NCBI RefSeq assembly: GCF_009906955.1
Contig: NZ_CP047656.1
Span: forward strand, 4,401,001 to 4,465,000
DNA length: 64,000 bases
Direction: 5' to 3'
DNA from: Paraglaciecola mesophila
GTDB lineage: Bacteria; Pseudomonadota; Gammaproteobacteria; Enterobacterales; Alteromonadaceae
A model generated the notes under the pieces. It saw only the letters and a list, made by a program, of their open reading frames with translations, was not told the DNA's origin and did not search any database. A program made the position numbers and the translations under genes. Positions 44,757 to 53,381 of this stretch are shown piece after piece; position 1 is the first letter of the stretch; every line of letters begins with the position of its first letter.

Positions 44757-45139
44757 ATGAAACGTAAGACTTAGGTAGTCACTATAAAGATGATTGAAAT
44801 AGGCCGTATGAACTGATAAGTGAATATAATTTAATCATCAGCGGAGTTTTATAAACGACTCGTTCGTTCTCAATAAGTGGCGATGAGCGGCAAAGTTTGG
44901 CAACTTATTTTACAAAATTTGCCGTCTAACCGGCAGTATTGACCTGTTAGGTGCTGCGATACTCTCATTATCGTTGACAAAAATGACGGACAATTAACCT
45001 ATTAGTTAAATGTCATTTTCTAAAGAATTACTCAGAGGGTAGGAAATGAGAGGCCACCCTGAAAGTAACCAAGGACGGTTGCTTCATTTTGTCAGGGAAG
45101 ATGCGTGACTGGAGTTGCGCAAAAACGCCGACCAACAGA

Positions 45140-45266
45140 ACTGAGAGTGTAGAAGTTTGGTTGAGAGGCCAGTATTCATTCTCTGATCTGCCAGTCGGAC
45201 AGAAACTTTTTTGCTCGTTCTCCTAACGTGAGCAATTCGGTCGGGTCATTTGGCCCGGCCTTTTTT
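45140..45266. other. Relict of a flagellin transcription unit (leader word, trailer word, terminator)
   Basis: ACTGAGAGTGTAG at 45140-45152 is the word found just before the fla1 ribosome site (42182-42194). TCTCCTAACGT at 45219-45229 is identical to 43134-43144 in the fla1 3' region. A terminator follows at the corresponding place. Only about 65 bases lie between the two words, where fla1 has its whole coding region. This looks like a flagellin unit that lost its coding part. Confidence 0.5.
45239..45266 (+). terminator. Rho-independent terminator before fla3
   Basis: GGTCGGGTC pairs with GGCCCGGCC (two GU pairs; 45239-45247 with 45252-45260), loop ATTT, then six T. Confidence 0.9.
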
Positions 45267-45413
45267 ATTTACCCGCCAAGTTCTTGGCGTTTCTCAATTT
45301 TCTATTGCATCACCCTTCTTGATATGCACTTCACATGCCAATGTTTTTCGATTGCAGTTTTTTAGTATGCCGCTCTGGCAGAGATATTTTTTCAAAAAAA
45401 GACGAATAAAAAT

Positions 45414-45440
45414 TAAAGTTGCTGAAGTTGTGGTCGATAA
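45414..45440 (+). promoter_or_regulatory. Sigma-28 promoter of fla3
   Basis: TAAAGTTG (45414-45421), then GTCGATAA (45433-45440); TAAA to GTCGATAA spacing is exactly 15. It matches the TAAAGTTT-N11-GCCGATAA consensus at 14 of 16 bases. The leader to the ATG is about 170 bases. Confidence 0.9.
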
Positions 45441-45610
45441 CATTAGCTGAGGGGTGATCTAATTAATCACTTGTAGAGTTTTTTGCGAGGTAGAGGTGCC
45501 AAGCAGAAACGTAGTGAGGCAGTTTCAATGAGGAGGCTCATTGTAACTGAATTTTGAGGCGGGCTTACTTAGCTTTATAGGCTGAAGGTAGGTTTCCAGG
45601 AGGTTTTAAC

Positions 45611-46435
45611 ATGGCATTATTCGTAAATACTAACGTACCGTCATTGAATGCTCAGCGTCAGTTGTTCAATTCAGGCGCGTCACTTAATACATCGTTCGAA
45701 CGTTTATCATCAGGCTTTCGTATTAACCGAGCGGCAGATGATGCAGCAGGGTTACAAATATCCGATCGCTTAACAACCCAGATACAAGGGCTAGATCAAG
45801 CAGCTAGAAACGCAAACGACGCGATCTCTTTGGCGCAAACCGCTGAGGGTGCGTTAGGAGAAGTAACGTCTTCTCTACAGCGTATTCGTCAGCTAGCGGT
45901 GCAATCTCAGAACGGCATTAACTCAGATGCTGATAGAGCGGCCCTGCAAAAAGAAGTATCTGCGCTTAAGTCTGAGATCACCCGTATTTCCACTGACACT
46001 CAGTTCGGAACGACGGATATTTTGGTTGGTACCTTCTCAGCTAGCTTTTTGGTGGGGGCAAACGGTAACCAAAATATCTCAGTGAATTTGTCACGTAATG
46101 ATGGCTTTGGGGCGACAGGGTTGAGTATCGATGATTTAAACGTCGATACGGTTGAGGGGGCGTCGGCCGCATTAACGGCTATTTCTGAAGCGATTTCGGT
46201 TGTTGGTGGGGTTCGTGCTGACTTAGGTGCCTTGCAAAACCGTTTCCAGTCAACCATTCGTAACTTGAGCAATATCTCTGAGAATATATCCAGTGCACGC
46301 TCACGTATACGCGATACGGATTTTGCAGCAGAGACAGCTGAATTGACGCGTAATCAAATTATTCAGCAAGCATCACTGTCGGTTTTGAGTCAAGCCAACC
46401 AAGCTCCCCAAACCGCCTTGAGCCTATTAGGATAA
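45611..46435 (+). CDS. Flagellin 3
   Basis: A 274-residue flagellin nearly identical to flagellin 1 and colinear without gaps. It starts MALFVNTNVPSLNAQRQLF and ends NQAPQTALSLLG. The differences cluster in the central variable part (DILVGTFSASFLVGANGNQN, SRNDGFGATGLSIDDLNVD). AGGAGGT precedes the ATG, the strongest ribosome site of the three flagellin genes. It has its own sigma-28 promoter and is followed by a terminator and flaG. Confidence 0.96.
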   Translation: MALFVNTNVPSLNAQRQLFNSGASLNTSFERLSSGFRINRAADDAAGLQISDRLTTQIQGLDQAARNANDAISLAQTAEGALGEVTSSLQRIRQLAVQSQNGINSDADRAALQKEVSALKSEITRISTDTQFGTTDILVGTFSASFLVGANGNQNISVNLSRNDGFGATGLSIDDLNVDTVEGASAALTAISEAISVVGGVRADLGALQNRFQSTIRNLSNISENISSARSRIRDTDFAAETAELTRNQIIQQASLSVLSQANQAPQTALSLLG

Positions 46436-46508
46436 TTGTCTTACACAGTGGCCATTTAAAAATAGTTTATACTGAATAATAGTGTTCGGTTGATAGGATT
46501 TATGAAGA

Positions 46509-46551
46509 GGGAACATTGGGTTTTAACACGCCATGTTCCCTTCCTTGTTTT
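46509..46551 (+). terminator. Terminator after fla3
   Basis: Stem GGGAACAT / ATGTTCCC (46509-46516 with 46533-46540) followed by TTCCTTGTTTT. The T-run is interrupted, so read-through into flaG is possible. Confidence 0.65.
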
Positions 46552-46562
46552 AGGGGGACATT

Positions 46563-47003
46563 ATGGATATTAATCTTTCACAAGTTGGCAAGAATGTTGC
46601 TGTTTTTGCAGATGATACAAACTCTGAAAACCTAGCTGGCTCTCGGCAAACCAGCGCCCCTTTATTTGAAACGGGGCTAGTAAAGGAAGCTAGTATTGAG
46701 CAAGCTAAAGAGATTTTGCTAACCGCCGATAAAGAACTAGATGAGGCGTTGCAACCAAATCAGCAAAACTTGGAAGAAGCGATTTCAGAGGTGAATGAGT
46801 TTGTTCAAACGAGAAATAAGCAGTTGAATTTCTCGGTGGATGACGATAGTGGTAAACAAGTGGTTAAGGTGACCGACTCTGATAGCGGGGATGTCATTAG
46901 ACAAATCCCGACTGAAGAGGTGCTTAATTTATCACGACGTATCAAAGAGTTGCAGATGGATGTTGGTTCAGCAGTGGGTATGTTTTTTGATAAACAGGCA
47001 TAA
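46563..47003 (+). CDS. flaG: FlaG, filament-length associated protein
   Basis: The 146-residue protein has an acidic, low-complexity N-terminal half and the FlaG domain (VNEFVQTRNKQLNFSVDDDSGKQVVKVTDSDSGDVIRQIPTEEVLNLSRRIKEL) in the C-terminal half. FlaG influences filament length in other polar flagellates. GGGGGA precedes the ATG. It lies between the flagellins and fliD, the standard order. Confidence 0.92.
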   Translation: MDINLSQVGKNVAVFADDTNSENLAGSRQTSAPLFETGLVKEASIEQAKEILLTADKELDEALQPNQQNLEEAISEVNEFVQTRNKQLNFSVDDDSGKQVVKVTDSDSGDVIRQIPTEEVLNLSRRIKELQMDVGSAVGMFFDKQA

Positions 47004-47031
47004 CGCATGTGTATCTAAATAAGAGGTAATT

Positions 47032-48513
47032 ATGTCAATTCAATCGCTAGGTGTCGGCTCAGGACTTGATTTAGAGGCATTAGTCAGTCAATTGCTAGAG
47101 GCGGAACGCGCCCCTAAGCAAGAACGTCTAGATTCTCAGGAAGAATCTTATGATGCTGAAATTTCGAGTATTGGTACGCTAAAATCTAAAATGAAAGAGT
47201 TTTTGGATAGCGTGGACGAACTGCGCAGTGATGCAAACTTGAAAGGTCGTGAACCGACAATTAAAAACCCTAGCGAAAATGTTGAGCCGTTTACCGCAGA
47301 TGCTTCAAATAGTGCCGTTGAGGCAACCTATGCCATTGCTGTGACACAAATAGCCAGTGGTAGTCGTATTGAAACTGACAATGCAGCTGACGGTGGTTTT
47401 TCCAGTACCAGCGATCCTGTTTATACCCAACCAACTTTACTTGATCCGCCTTCGGGAAGTTTGACGTTTAAGATTGGCGCGACCAGCGACAGTTTTTCCA
47501 TTGATGTGAATGCGGGAATGACATTGCAGCAGCTTAGCTCAGCGATTAACAACGCTGATGATAATTTCGGCGTGCGCTCGAGTATCATTGATACAGGTAC
47601 TGCATCTGGTGGTGCTAAGCTTGTGTTTACCTCCTCTGTTGAGGGAGAAGGGAATGACCTCGTTATCGTCAATGACAATGATTTGGCAGAGCTCAATAGA
47701 GTGGCAACTACCAACTCGAGTGAAACCGTTAACTATCTATCTCCGGTTAAAAATGCACAAAATTCTAAGGCAACCATAGATGGGATCGCTGTTGAAAGTA
47801 GCACGACGAAATTTGAGAATGTGATTGAGAACGTATCATTTACCGTCTCTCAGCTCTCTGAAATTGGTGATGATGGGGTGACACCTCTCACCTCTAGCTT
47901 AAAAATCGGCTTTGATTCAGAAGGTCTAGAAGGAAAAATACGCGACTTTGTAGACAACTTTAATGCGTTGAATACCCAAATCACCTCGCTTACTCGATAT
48001 GGTCTATCTGATTTAGAAGAAGATGGTGCCCTTGCAGGCGACTCGATGATTCGGGGCATCCAGCAAGGTCTATCGAACATGATTAGTTCCAGTGTATCTT
48101 CGTCTGGTTTAGGAACATTATTCCAATTGGGCATCGAGTTTAATGAGGACGGTGATTTAGAAATCGGTTCGTCAGATAAGTATGGCTTTGGTAGCGGAGA
48201 GGACAGGCTGCGCGACGCCCTTGAAGATAATTTTGATGATATCGCCGCATTGTTTGCTGATGATGAGCAGGGTGTTGCTGTTCGCATGTATGAATATGTA
48301 GAGCAGTATACGAATTTTAGTGGCTTACTCTCGTCCAGAGAACGCTCTGTTAGAGATCAGAAAGATCAGTTAGCGAATGAAAGAGAGCAGTTCGAATTAC
48401 GAATGGCCTCTACAGAACAGATTTTACGCGACAAATATTTGAATCTAGATCAGACTGTGGCACAGCTTAACCAAACAGGTTCAGCATTGGTCGCCGCTTT
48501 AGGTTCAGCTTAG
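47032..48513 (+). CDS. fliD: FliD, filament cap protein
   Basis: A 493-residue filament cap. It begins QSLGVGSGLDLEALVSQLLEAERAPKQERLDSQE and holds the FliD_N and FliD_C domains (EGLEGKIRDFVDNFNALNTQITSLTRYG), ending in a coiled-coil. AGAGGT precedes the ATG. It promotes flagellin folding and controls filament growth. Forms a run with fliS. Confidence 0.95.
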   Translation: MSIQSLGVGSGLDLEALVSQLLEAERAPKQERLDSQEESYDAEISSIGTLKSKMKEFLDSVDELRSDANLKGREPTIKNPSENVEPFTADASNSAVEATYAIAVTQIASGSRIETDNAADGGFSSTSDPVYTQPTLLDPPSGSLTFKIGATSDSFSIDVNAGMTLQQLSSAINNADDNFGVRSSIIDTGTASGGAKLVFTSSVEGEGNDLVIVNDNDLAELNRVATTNSSETVNYLSPVKNAQNSKATIDGIAVESSTTKFENVIENVSFTVSQLSEIGDDGVTPLTSSLKIGFDSEGLEGKIRDFVDNFNALNTQITSLTRYGLSDLEEDGALAGDSMIRGIQQGLSNMISSSVSSSGLGTLFQLGIEFNEDGDLEIGSSDKYGFGSGEDRLRDALEDNFDDIAALFADDEQGVAVRMYEYVEQYTNFSGLLSSRERSVRDQKDQLANEREQFELRMASTEQILRDKYLNLDQTVAQLNQTGSALVAALGSA

Positions 48514-48532
48514 GGTTTAAAGGATAATTAAC

Positions 48533-48964
48533 ATGGCTTTAAAAGGTATCAATGCTTATAAAAAAGGTAATTTAAAACAAGAAATTGCCCAAGCAGATCC
48601 ACACAAATTAACCTTGATGCTAATGCAAGGCGCGCTCGACCGCATGGCTTACGCTAAAGGCTGTATAGAACGACAAGAGTATGCAGAGAAAGCACAACAC
48701 ATTGGCAGATGTACAGCAATATTGATTAACCTTCGTGATACGCTTGATTTAAGCAATGATGCTGAAGTCGCTGAAAATTTATTCTCGTTGTATGATTACA
48801 TGGCGCAAAGGCTAACTGACGCGACAGTACAAAACAGTGTACAAATTATGGACGAGGTCATTAATTTAATGTTACCGATTAAAACAGCTTGGGCGCAGAT
48901 CCCCGAAAATGCTAAACAAGAAGCTTACGAAGCACAGCGACAAAAGCGTCAATCCGTAGTGTGA
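48533..48964 (+). CDS. fliS: FliS, flagellin export chaperone
   Basis: A 143-residue helical protein with the FliS features ADPHKLTLMLMQGALDRMAYAKGCIERQEYAEKAQHIGR and LYDYMAQRLTDATVQ. It keeps flagellin unfolded and unpolymerised in the cytoplasm. Its stop overlaps the next start (GTGTGA). Confidence 0.95.
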   Translation: MALKGINAYKKGNLKQEIAQADPHKLTLMLMQGALDRMAYAKGCIERQEYAEKAQHIGRCTAILINLRDTLDLSNDAEVAENLFSLYDYMAQRLTDATVQNSVQIMDEVINLMLPIKTAWAQIPENAKQEAYEAQRQKRQSVV

Positions 48965-49269
48965 ATAAAATTAACCTAGAGCACCCATTTACCCCGCCTG
49001 AGTTAACAAAGCTTAATCAGGAAATTACCGCCTTACTTCATAATGAGGTATTGGATGAAAAATCATTTCATGCTCTGTCAGTTAAGCGTGATCTTTGTAT
49101 TAAGGATTATCTGAGCACACTAGACCTAGCCCAACAGACACAGTTTTGCGAAGCAGAAATTAAAGCGAATGAGGTATTAGTTGAATGTGCGCAGCAGCTA
49201 TTTAATCAATCGTTAAAAGAATTGAGTGGGTTGATTCGAGGACGCAAAGCAGTAAAAAAGTATTATTAA
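48961..49269 (+). CDS. FliT-like flagellar chaperone
   Basis: A 102-residue helical protein, starting at GTG 48961 and overlapping fliS by four bases. It has no cysteine-rich or membrane part; it shows Leu/Glu heptads (TKLNQEITALLHNEVLD) and a basic tail (GRKAVKKYY). Position directly after fliD-fliS and size match FliT, which assists FliD export. Sequence similarity itself is too low to confirm by eye. Confidence 0.55.
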   Translation: MNKINLEHPFTPPELTKLNQEITALLHNEVLDEKSFHALSVKRDLCIKDYLSTLDLAQQTQFCEAEIKANEVLVECAQQLFNQSLKELSGLIRGRKAVKKYY

Positions 49270-49399
49270 CAATCACCAACTAATTAGTACGAATATTCGT
49301 TTAATATTGAATTACTCGTATGTTGTTAATATCCTTAATATTCATAGTCATATAGACTAAGATAAACCTCCAATTAGCTTAACCCTTGGTGATGGAAAA

Positions 49400-50398
49400 A
49401 TGTTCAACAATAAATCAATTCTTATTACCGGCGGTACCGGCTCATTTGGTAAGCGATTTGTTTCTTTTCTTTTAAAGCACTATCAACCGCAAAAACTTAT
49501 TATCTATTCACGTGACGAACTTAAGCAATTTGAAATGCAGCAGGTGTTCGATGCGCCATGTATGCGTTACTTTATCGGTGATGTACGTGACAAAGAACGG
49601 CTAATCTCGGCCATGCGTGACGTTGACTTTGTCGTTCATGCTGCCGCGTTAAAACAAGTCCCTGCAGCAGAATATAACCCGAACGAATGTATTAAAACTA
49701 ATATCAATGGTGCACAAAATGTCATTGACGCAGCGATAGCGACGAATGTGAGCCGGGTGATTGCCTTATCGACCGATAAGGCAGCAAATCCGGTTAACCT
49801 CTATGGGGCTACCAAGCTCGCTTCGGATAAGCTGTTTGTGGCGGCAAATAATATTTCCGGGGCTAAAGGGCCGCGTTTCTCAGTGGTACGTTACGGTAAT
49901 GTTGTCGGCTCTCGAGGCTCTGTTGTACCGTTTTATCGCTCTTTATTGGAGCAAGGAAAAACAAATTTGCCAGTCACCCATGCAGAAATGACCCGCTTCT
50001 GGATCACCTTAGATGAAGGGGTGGAATTCGTTGTAAGAAATTTTCAACGTATGCAAGGCGGCGAAATTTTCGTGCCGAAAATACCTTCGGTGGCTATTCT
50101 TGATTTAGTGGAATCTATGAGCGGCACACGGGAGCATGATCTGGTAGGTATTCGCCCAGGTGAGAAGCTACACGAAGTGATGGTGCCAGAAGAGATGGCG
50201 CATCATTCATTAGAGTTTGACGACCATTATGTCATCACACCTGCCATTATATTTTTTGAAAAGAATATAAACTACAAACGCAATAAACTTGGTGAAATCG
50301 GTAAACCTGTAGAAGACAAATTTGAGTACCACTCTGGCACGAATCCTCACTTTTTATCGGTTGAAGAGCTACGCAAGTTAGATAAAGTCACGGAATAG
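49400..50398 (+). CDS. pseB: PseB, UDP-GlcNAc 4,6-dehydratase (inverting)
   Basis: First enzyme of pseudaminic-acid synthesis; converts UDP-GlcNAc to a 4-keto-6-deoxy-L-arabino sugar. A 332-residue extended SDR with GGTGSFG at 11-17 for NADP, the inverting-dehydratase TDKA (about 126-129) and YGATK at about 135-139. Starts MFNNKSILITGGTGSFG like Helicobacter and Campylobacter PseB. Begins the pse operon 130 bases after the fliT-like gene. Its stop is 2 bases before the next gene. Confidence 0.95.
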   Translation: MFNNKSILITGGTGSFGKRFVSFLLKHYQPQKLIIYSRDELKQFEMQQVFDAPCMRYFIGDVRDKERLISAMRDVDFVVHAAALKQVPAAEYNPNECIKTNINGAQNVIDAAIATNVSRVIALSTDKAANPVNLYGATKLASDKLFVAANNISGAKGPRFSVVRYGNVVGSRGSVVPFYRSLLEQGKTNLPVTHAEMTRFWITLDEGVEFVVRNFQRMQGGEIFVPKIPSVAILDLVESMSGTREHDLVGIRPGEKLHEVMVPEEMAHHSLEFDDHYVITPAIIFFEKNINYKRNKLGEIGKPVEDKFEYHSGTNPHFLSVEELRKLDKVTE

Positions 50399-50406
50399 TT
50401 TTGAAT

Positions 50407-51543
50407 ATGTTGCCATATGGACGTCACACTGTTGATCAAGATGATATTGATGCGGTAGTTAACGTTCTCCAAAATCAGTTCCTCACTCAGGGGGTAGCGG
50501 TTCCTGCATTTGAAAAGGCACTGTGTGAGTATACACATGCCCAATTCGCACTGGCTGTAAACAGCGGCACTTCAGGACTTCATGTTGCCTGTCTAGCTGC
50601 GGGTGTGGGGCGGTCAGATCTCGTTTGGACCGTTCCAAATTCATTTGTTGCTTCGGCTAATTGTGCGCGCTATTGCGGCGCTGATATCGACTTTGTAGAT
50701 ATTAATCCATTGACAAGAAACATCTGTTTAACACAATTAAAAAACAAACTCGCACATTGCGAGAAACTTCCTAAGGTATTGATTGTGGTGCATTTTGCAG
50801 GTGAAAGCTGTGATATGCAGGCGATCTCAGCATTAACGAGACAGTACAATATTACCTTGATTGAAGATGCGGCTCACGCGCTAGGGGCGACCTATCAAGG
50901 TAAACCTGTGGGTTGTTGCCAATACAGTGATATGACAGTGCTAAGTTTTCATCCTGTGAAATCGATAACCTCAGCAGAAGGCGGTGCAATCACAACAAAT
51001 GATAACAGCTTACTAGAACGCTTAACCTTGTTTGCTAAGCATGGTATTACTCGCGAGCCATCCTTGCTTGAGGACAAAGAGCAAGGTGCTTGGTACTACG
51101 AGCAGCACGAATTAGGCTTTAACTACCGGATGAGCGATCTGCATGGGGCTTTGGGTTTATCGCAGTTGAACAAATTAGATGAGTTTATTCAGCACAGACG
51201 TGAAAAAGCCATTGTTTATGTAAATGCATTGCATGCTTTACCCGTAAAGCTACCCGATGAGAAAGCGCTTGCTACCAGTGCTTGGCATCTTTTTATGATT
51301 GAACTATTAGCGCATGACCGTAAGCAGGTGTTTGACGAACTAAGAGCCCTAGGGGTTGGCGTTAACGTGCACTATATCCCTATTCATCAACAACCTTATT
51401 ATCAAAAGTTAGGTTTCCAGTCAGGGGACTTCCCCCATGCTGAACAATTTTATCAAAGTGCTATAACCTTGCCGTTATTTCCAGCAATGACGGAGTCCGA
51501 ACAGCGGCATGTAATTGATAGCCTGCATGAAGTGTTACAGTGA
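50407..51543 (+). CDS. pseC: PseC, aminotransferase of the pseudaminic pathway
   Basis: A PLP-dependent aminotransferase of the DegT/DnrJ/EryC1 family that adds an amino group at C4 of the PseB product. From ATG 50407 it has 378 residues and begins MLPYGRHTVDQDDIDAV. The Schiff-base lysine is Lys185 in SFHPVKSIT. EDAAHALGA and the C-terminal HYIPIHQQPYY are also as in PseC. TTG 50401 has a better-spaced GGA and may be the actual start, adding two residues. Confidence 0.94.
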   Translation: MLPYGRHTVDQDDIDAVVNVLQNQFLTQGVAVPAFEKALCEYTHAQFALAVNSGTSGLHVACLAAGVGRSDLVWTVPNSFVASANCARYCGADIDFVDINPLTRNICLTQLKNKLAHCEKLPKVLIVVHFAGESCDMQAISALTRQYNITLIEDAAHALGATYQGKPVGCCQYSDMTVLSFHPVKSITSAEGGAITTNDNSLLERLTLFAKHGITREPSLLEDKEQGAWYYEQHELGFNYRMSDLHGALGLSQLNKLDEFIQHRREKAIVYVNALHALPVKLPDEKALATSAWHLFMIELLAHDRKQVFDELRALGVGVNVHYIPIHQQPYYQKLGFQSGDFPHAEQFYQSAITLPLFPAMTESEQRHVIDSLHEVLQ

Positions 51544-51553
51544 GTCTCGATAA

Positions 51554-52255
51554 ATGAACCTTGCCGTTATCCCCGCTAGAGGCGGGAGTAAGCGTATTCC
51601 AGGTAAAAACAGTAAAATGTTCTGCGGGAAGCCGTTAATTGCTTACTCTATTGAAGCTGCGAAGCATTCAGGATTGTTTGACAAGATTATTGTATCTACC
51701 GACAGTGATCAAATAGCACAAATAGCGCAGGACTATGGTGCGGAAATACCGTTTCTGAGACCGGGTGATCTGTCTGATGACTTTACCGGTACTGGGCCTG
51801 TTGTTCGACACGCAATTAAGGAAATGCTAGCACGAGGAACAAACCCACGTTATACATGCTGCATTTACGCGACAGCGCCGTTTATTCAAGTCTCGTCACT
51901 GCAAGAAGGGTTCGAAAGGCTAACATCCAATCGTTTAAAACACTTTGCCTTTTCTGTGACCAGCTTTCCATTCCCCATTCAGCGGGCACTTAAAATGCAA
52001 AACGGTGGTGTATTTCCTTTTTATCCTCAAGATATTCCAAAACGCTCTCAGGATTTAGAAGAGGGCTATCATGATGCAGGGCAATTTTATTGGGGAACTA
52101 GCGAAGCTTTTTTAGAAGGAATTCCTACTTTCAGTGAAACCAGTATTCCTATTGTGTTGCCCCGCCATCTAGTACAAGACATCGACACGCTTGAGGATTG
52201 GGTTCGCGCTGAGCTAATGTATAAAGCGTTTATCCAATTCAACAAGGGGGAATAG
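51554..52255 (+). CDS. pseF: PseF, CMP-pseudaminic acid cytidylyltransferase
   Basis: A 233-residue NTP-transferase related to NeuA. It starts MNLAVIPARGGSKRIPGKNSKMFCGKPLIAYSIEAA, with the nucleotide-binding RGGSKRIPGKN, and carries IYATAPFI and DIDTLEDW. Activates pseudaminic acid as CMP-Pse for glycosyl transfer. It lies 10 bases after pseC. Confidence 0.94.
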   Translation: MNLAVIPARGGSKRIPGKNSKMFCGKPLIAYSIEAAKHSGLFDKIIVSTDSDQIAQIAQDYGAEIPFLRPGDLSDDFTGTGPVVRHAIKEMLARGTNPRYTCCIYATAPFIQVSSLQEGFERLTSNRLKHFAFSVTSFPFPIQRALKMQNGGVFPFYPQDIPKRSQDLEEGYHDAGQFYWGTSEAFLEGIPTFSETSIPIVLPRHLVQDIDTLEDWVRAELMYKAFIQFNKGE

Positions 52256-52256
52256 A

Positions 52257-53342
52257 ATGAACGAGTGTGCATCGCCAAAGTCCCAGCGTATACTGCTTAT
52301 CCGAATGCTGAGTGTGAAAGATACAGCCACAATCGGCGTAGCGGCGTTACGGCATTTTCGCCAAACATTCCCAGACAGCCATATTGATTTTCTGACCTTT
52401 GGTGATGGTGTTGATATCATCAAGATAATTGACCCAGATATTACAACAATTAGCCTACCTGCTCATGCGTGGCCAAACGATTTATTAGTCGCAATTGAAG
52501 CCTTTCTGGGATTGGCAGAAAAGATCATTCCCAATCAATATAGTCAAATCGTGAACCTTGATACGGCATTTATGCCGTGCTTTTTAGCACGTTTTCTTCA
52601 CGATGCGGGCGAAAATGTAGCGGGCAACATGTTGAATATCTCAGTGCACAGTTTATTCAGTCAATTTAAAGAGCAAAGCCTGAAACCTGAATTTGTGCAG
52701 TCAACAGAGTATTACATGCAAAGCTCATTTAGTGGCATGAACCGTTTACACAGTCGCTGGTGGGACACGCAGCAACAATTTGACGCTGGCTTTACTGAGT
52801 TTTATTTACGGGAGTGCTGCGGCTTTAAAAATATCGACATTGATATACGCATACCGACTGAGCATATTCCTACGGCTATGTCTCCTATTTATTCAGATGA
52901 CAAAGGAAATTCCGCTGTTCAAGCTTCAGTTGAACACGCGAAGACAATTGCCTTGTGCCTCGCCGATGCCCATGATGGATATGCTTATCCATATGTATCA
53001 GAGTTAACACTCTTGCTAGAGGCGAAAGGGTATAATGTGTGGACAAATACGCACAGTAAATTGCCACTACTGGAAATGTTAAGTAAAGTTTCTGCTGCCG
53101 ACTTGGTGGTGACAAAGCCTGGGGAATCACAATGGTATGGCACAGCCGTAGGGTGTTTGACCTTATTAATCAGCGCTAACGAATCTCCGTTGTTGAGTAT
53201 GCCAGATTATGCAACTGAGCAAACCGAGCGCTGTCCGGTTCACTGCCCGTTTACTCAAGGTAAGCAGGAGCAATGTTGTTGTGATAAACCTGAAGAGCTC
53301 GCGGATGGCATAGAATCAATTTTTACCGAGCTAAGTCGATAA
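52257..53342 (+). CDS. GT9-like glycosyltransferase in the pse operon
   Basis: A 361-residue protein of GT-B build. It begins RILLIRMLSVKDTATIGVAALRHFRQTFPDSHIDFLTFGDG, the heptosyltransferase (GT9) type start, with ADLVVTKPGESQWYGTAVGCLTLLI in the C-terminal half. A cysteine-rich stretch CPVHCPFTQGKQEQCCC lies near the end. GGGGGA precedes the ATG, one base after the pseF stop. No Maf-type flagellin glycosyltransferase is in view, so this protein is a candidate for transfer of Pse or of an attached sugar. The donor is unknown. Confidence 0.6.
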   Translation: MNECASPKSQRILLIRMLSVKDTATIGVAALRHFRQTFPDSHIDFLTFGDGVDIIKIIDPDITTISLPAHAWPNDLLVAIEAFLGLAEKIIPNQYSQIVNLDTAFMPCFLARFLHDAGENVAGNMLNISVHSLFSQFKEQSLKPEFVQSTEYYMQSSFSGMNRLHSRWWDTQQQFDAGFTEFYLRECCGFKNIDIDIRIPTEHIPTAMSPIYSDDKGNSAVQASVEHAKTIALCLADAHDGYAYPYVSELTLLLEAKGYNVWTNTHSKLPLLEMLSKVSAADLVVTKPGESQWYGTAVGCLTLLISANESPLLSMPDYATEQTERCPVHCPFTQGKQEQCCCDKPEELADGIESIFTELSR

Positions 53343-53381
53343 CCTAAACGTTAGAACGAATCACAAGCTAAGAACGAATTT

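Larger units (their letters stand above)
44257..45610. other. 1.35-kb non-coding gap between fla2 and fla3
   Basis: No convincing gene is present. Contents in order: a hairpin with stem GCTGACAG / CTGTCAGC (44325-44332 with 44388-44395) enclosing the GCCAGGAGGTAGTG word; a GCCAAC / GTTGGC hairpin near 44450; an eight-base tandem repeat (44701-44756); a unit with leader- and trailer-like words of the fla1 gene (about 44880-45266); a strong terminator; and the fla3 promoter. The ORF at 45250 begins inside the terminator and is rejected. Confidence 0.7.

Noticed and set aside
44701..44760. Possible CRISPR-like array
   Set aside because: The copies are perfect and directly adjacent with no spacers; it is a simple tandem repeat.
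45250..45450. 66-codon ORF before fla3
   Set aside because: It starts inside the terminator, covers the fla3 promoter and has no ribosome site.
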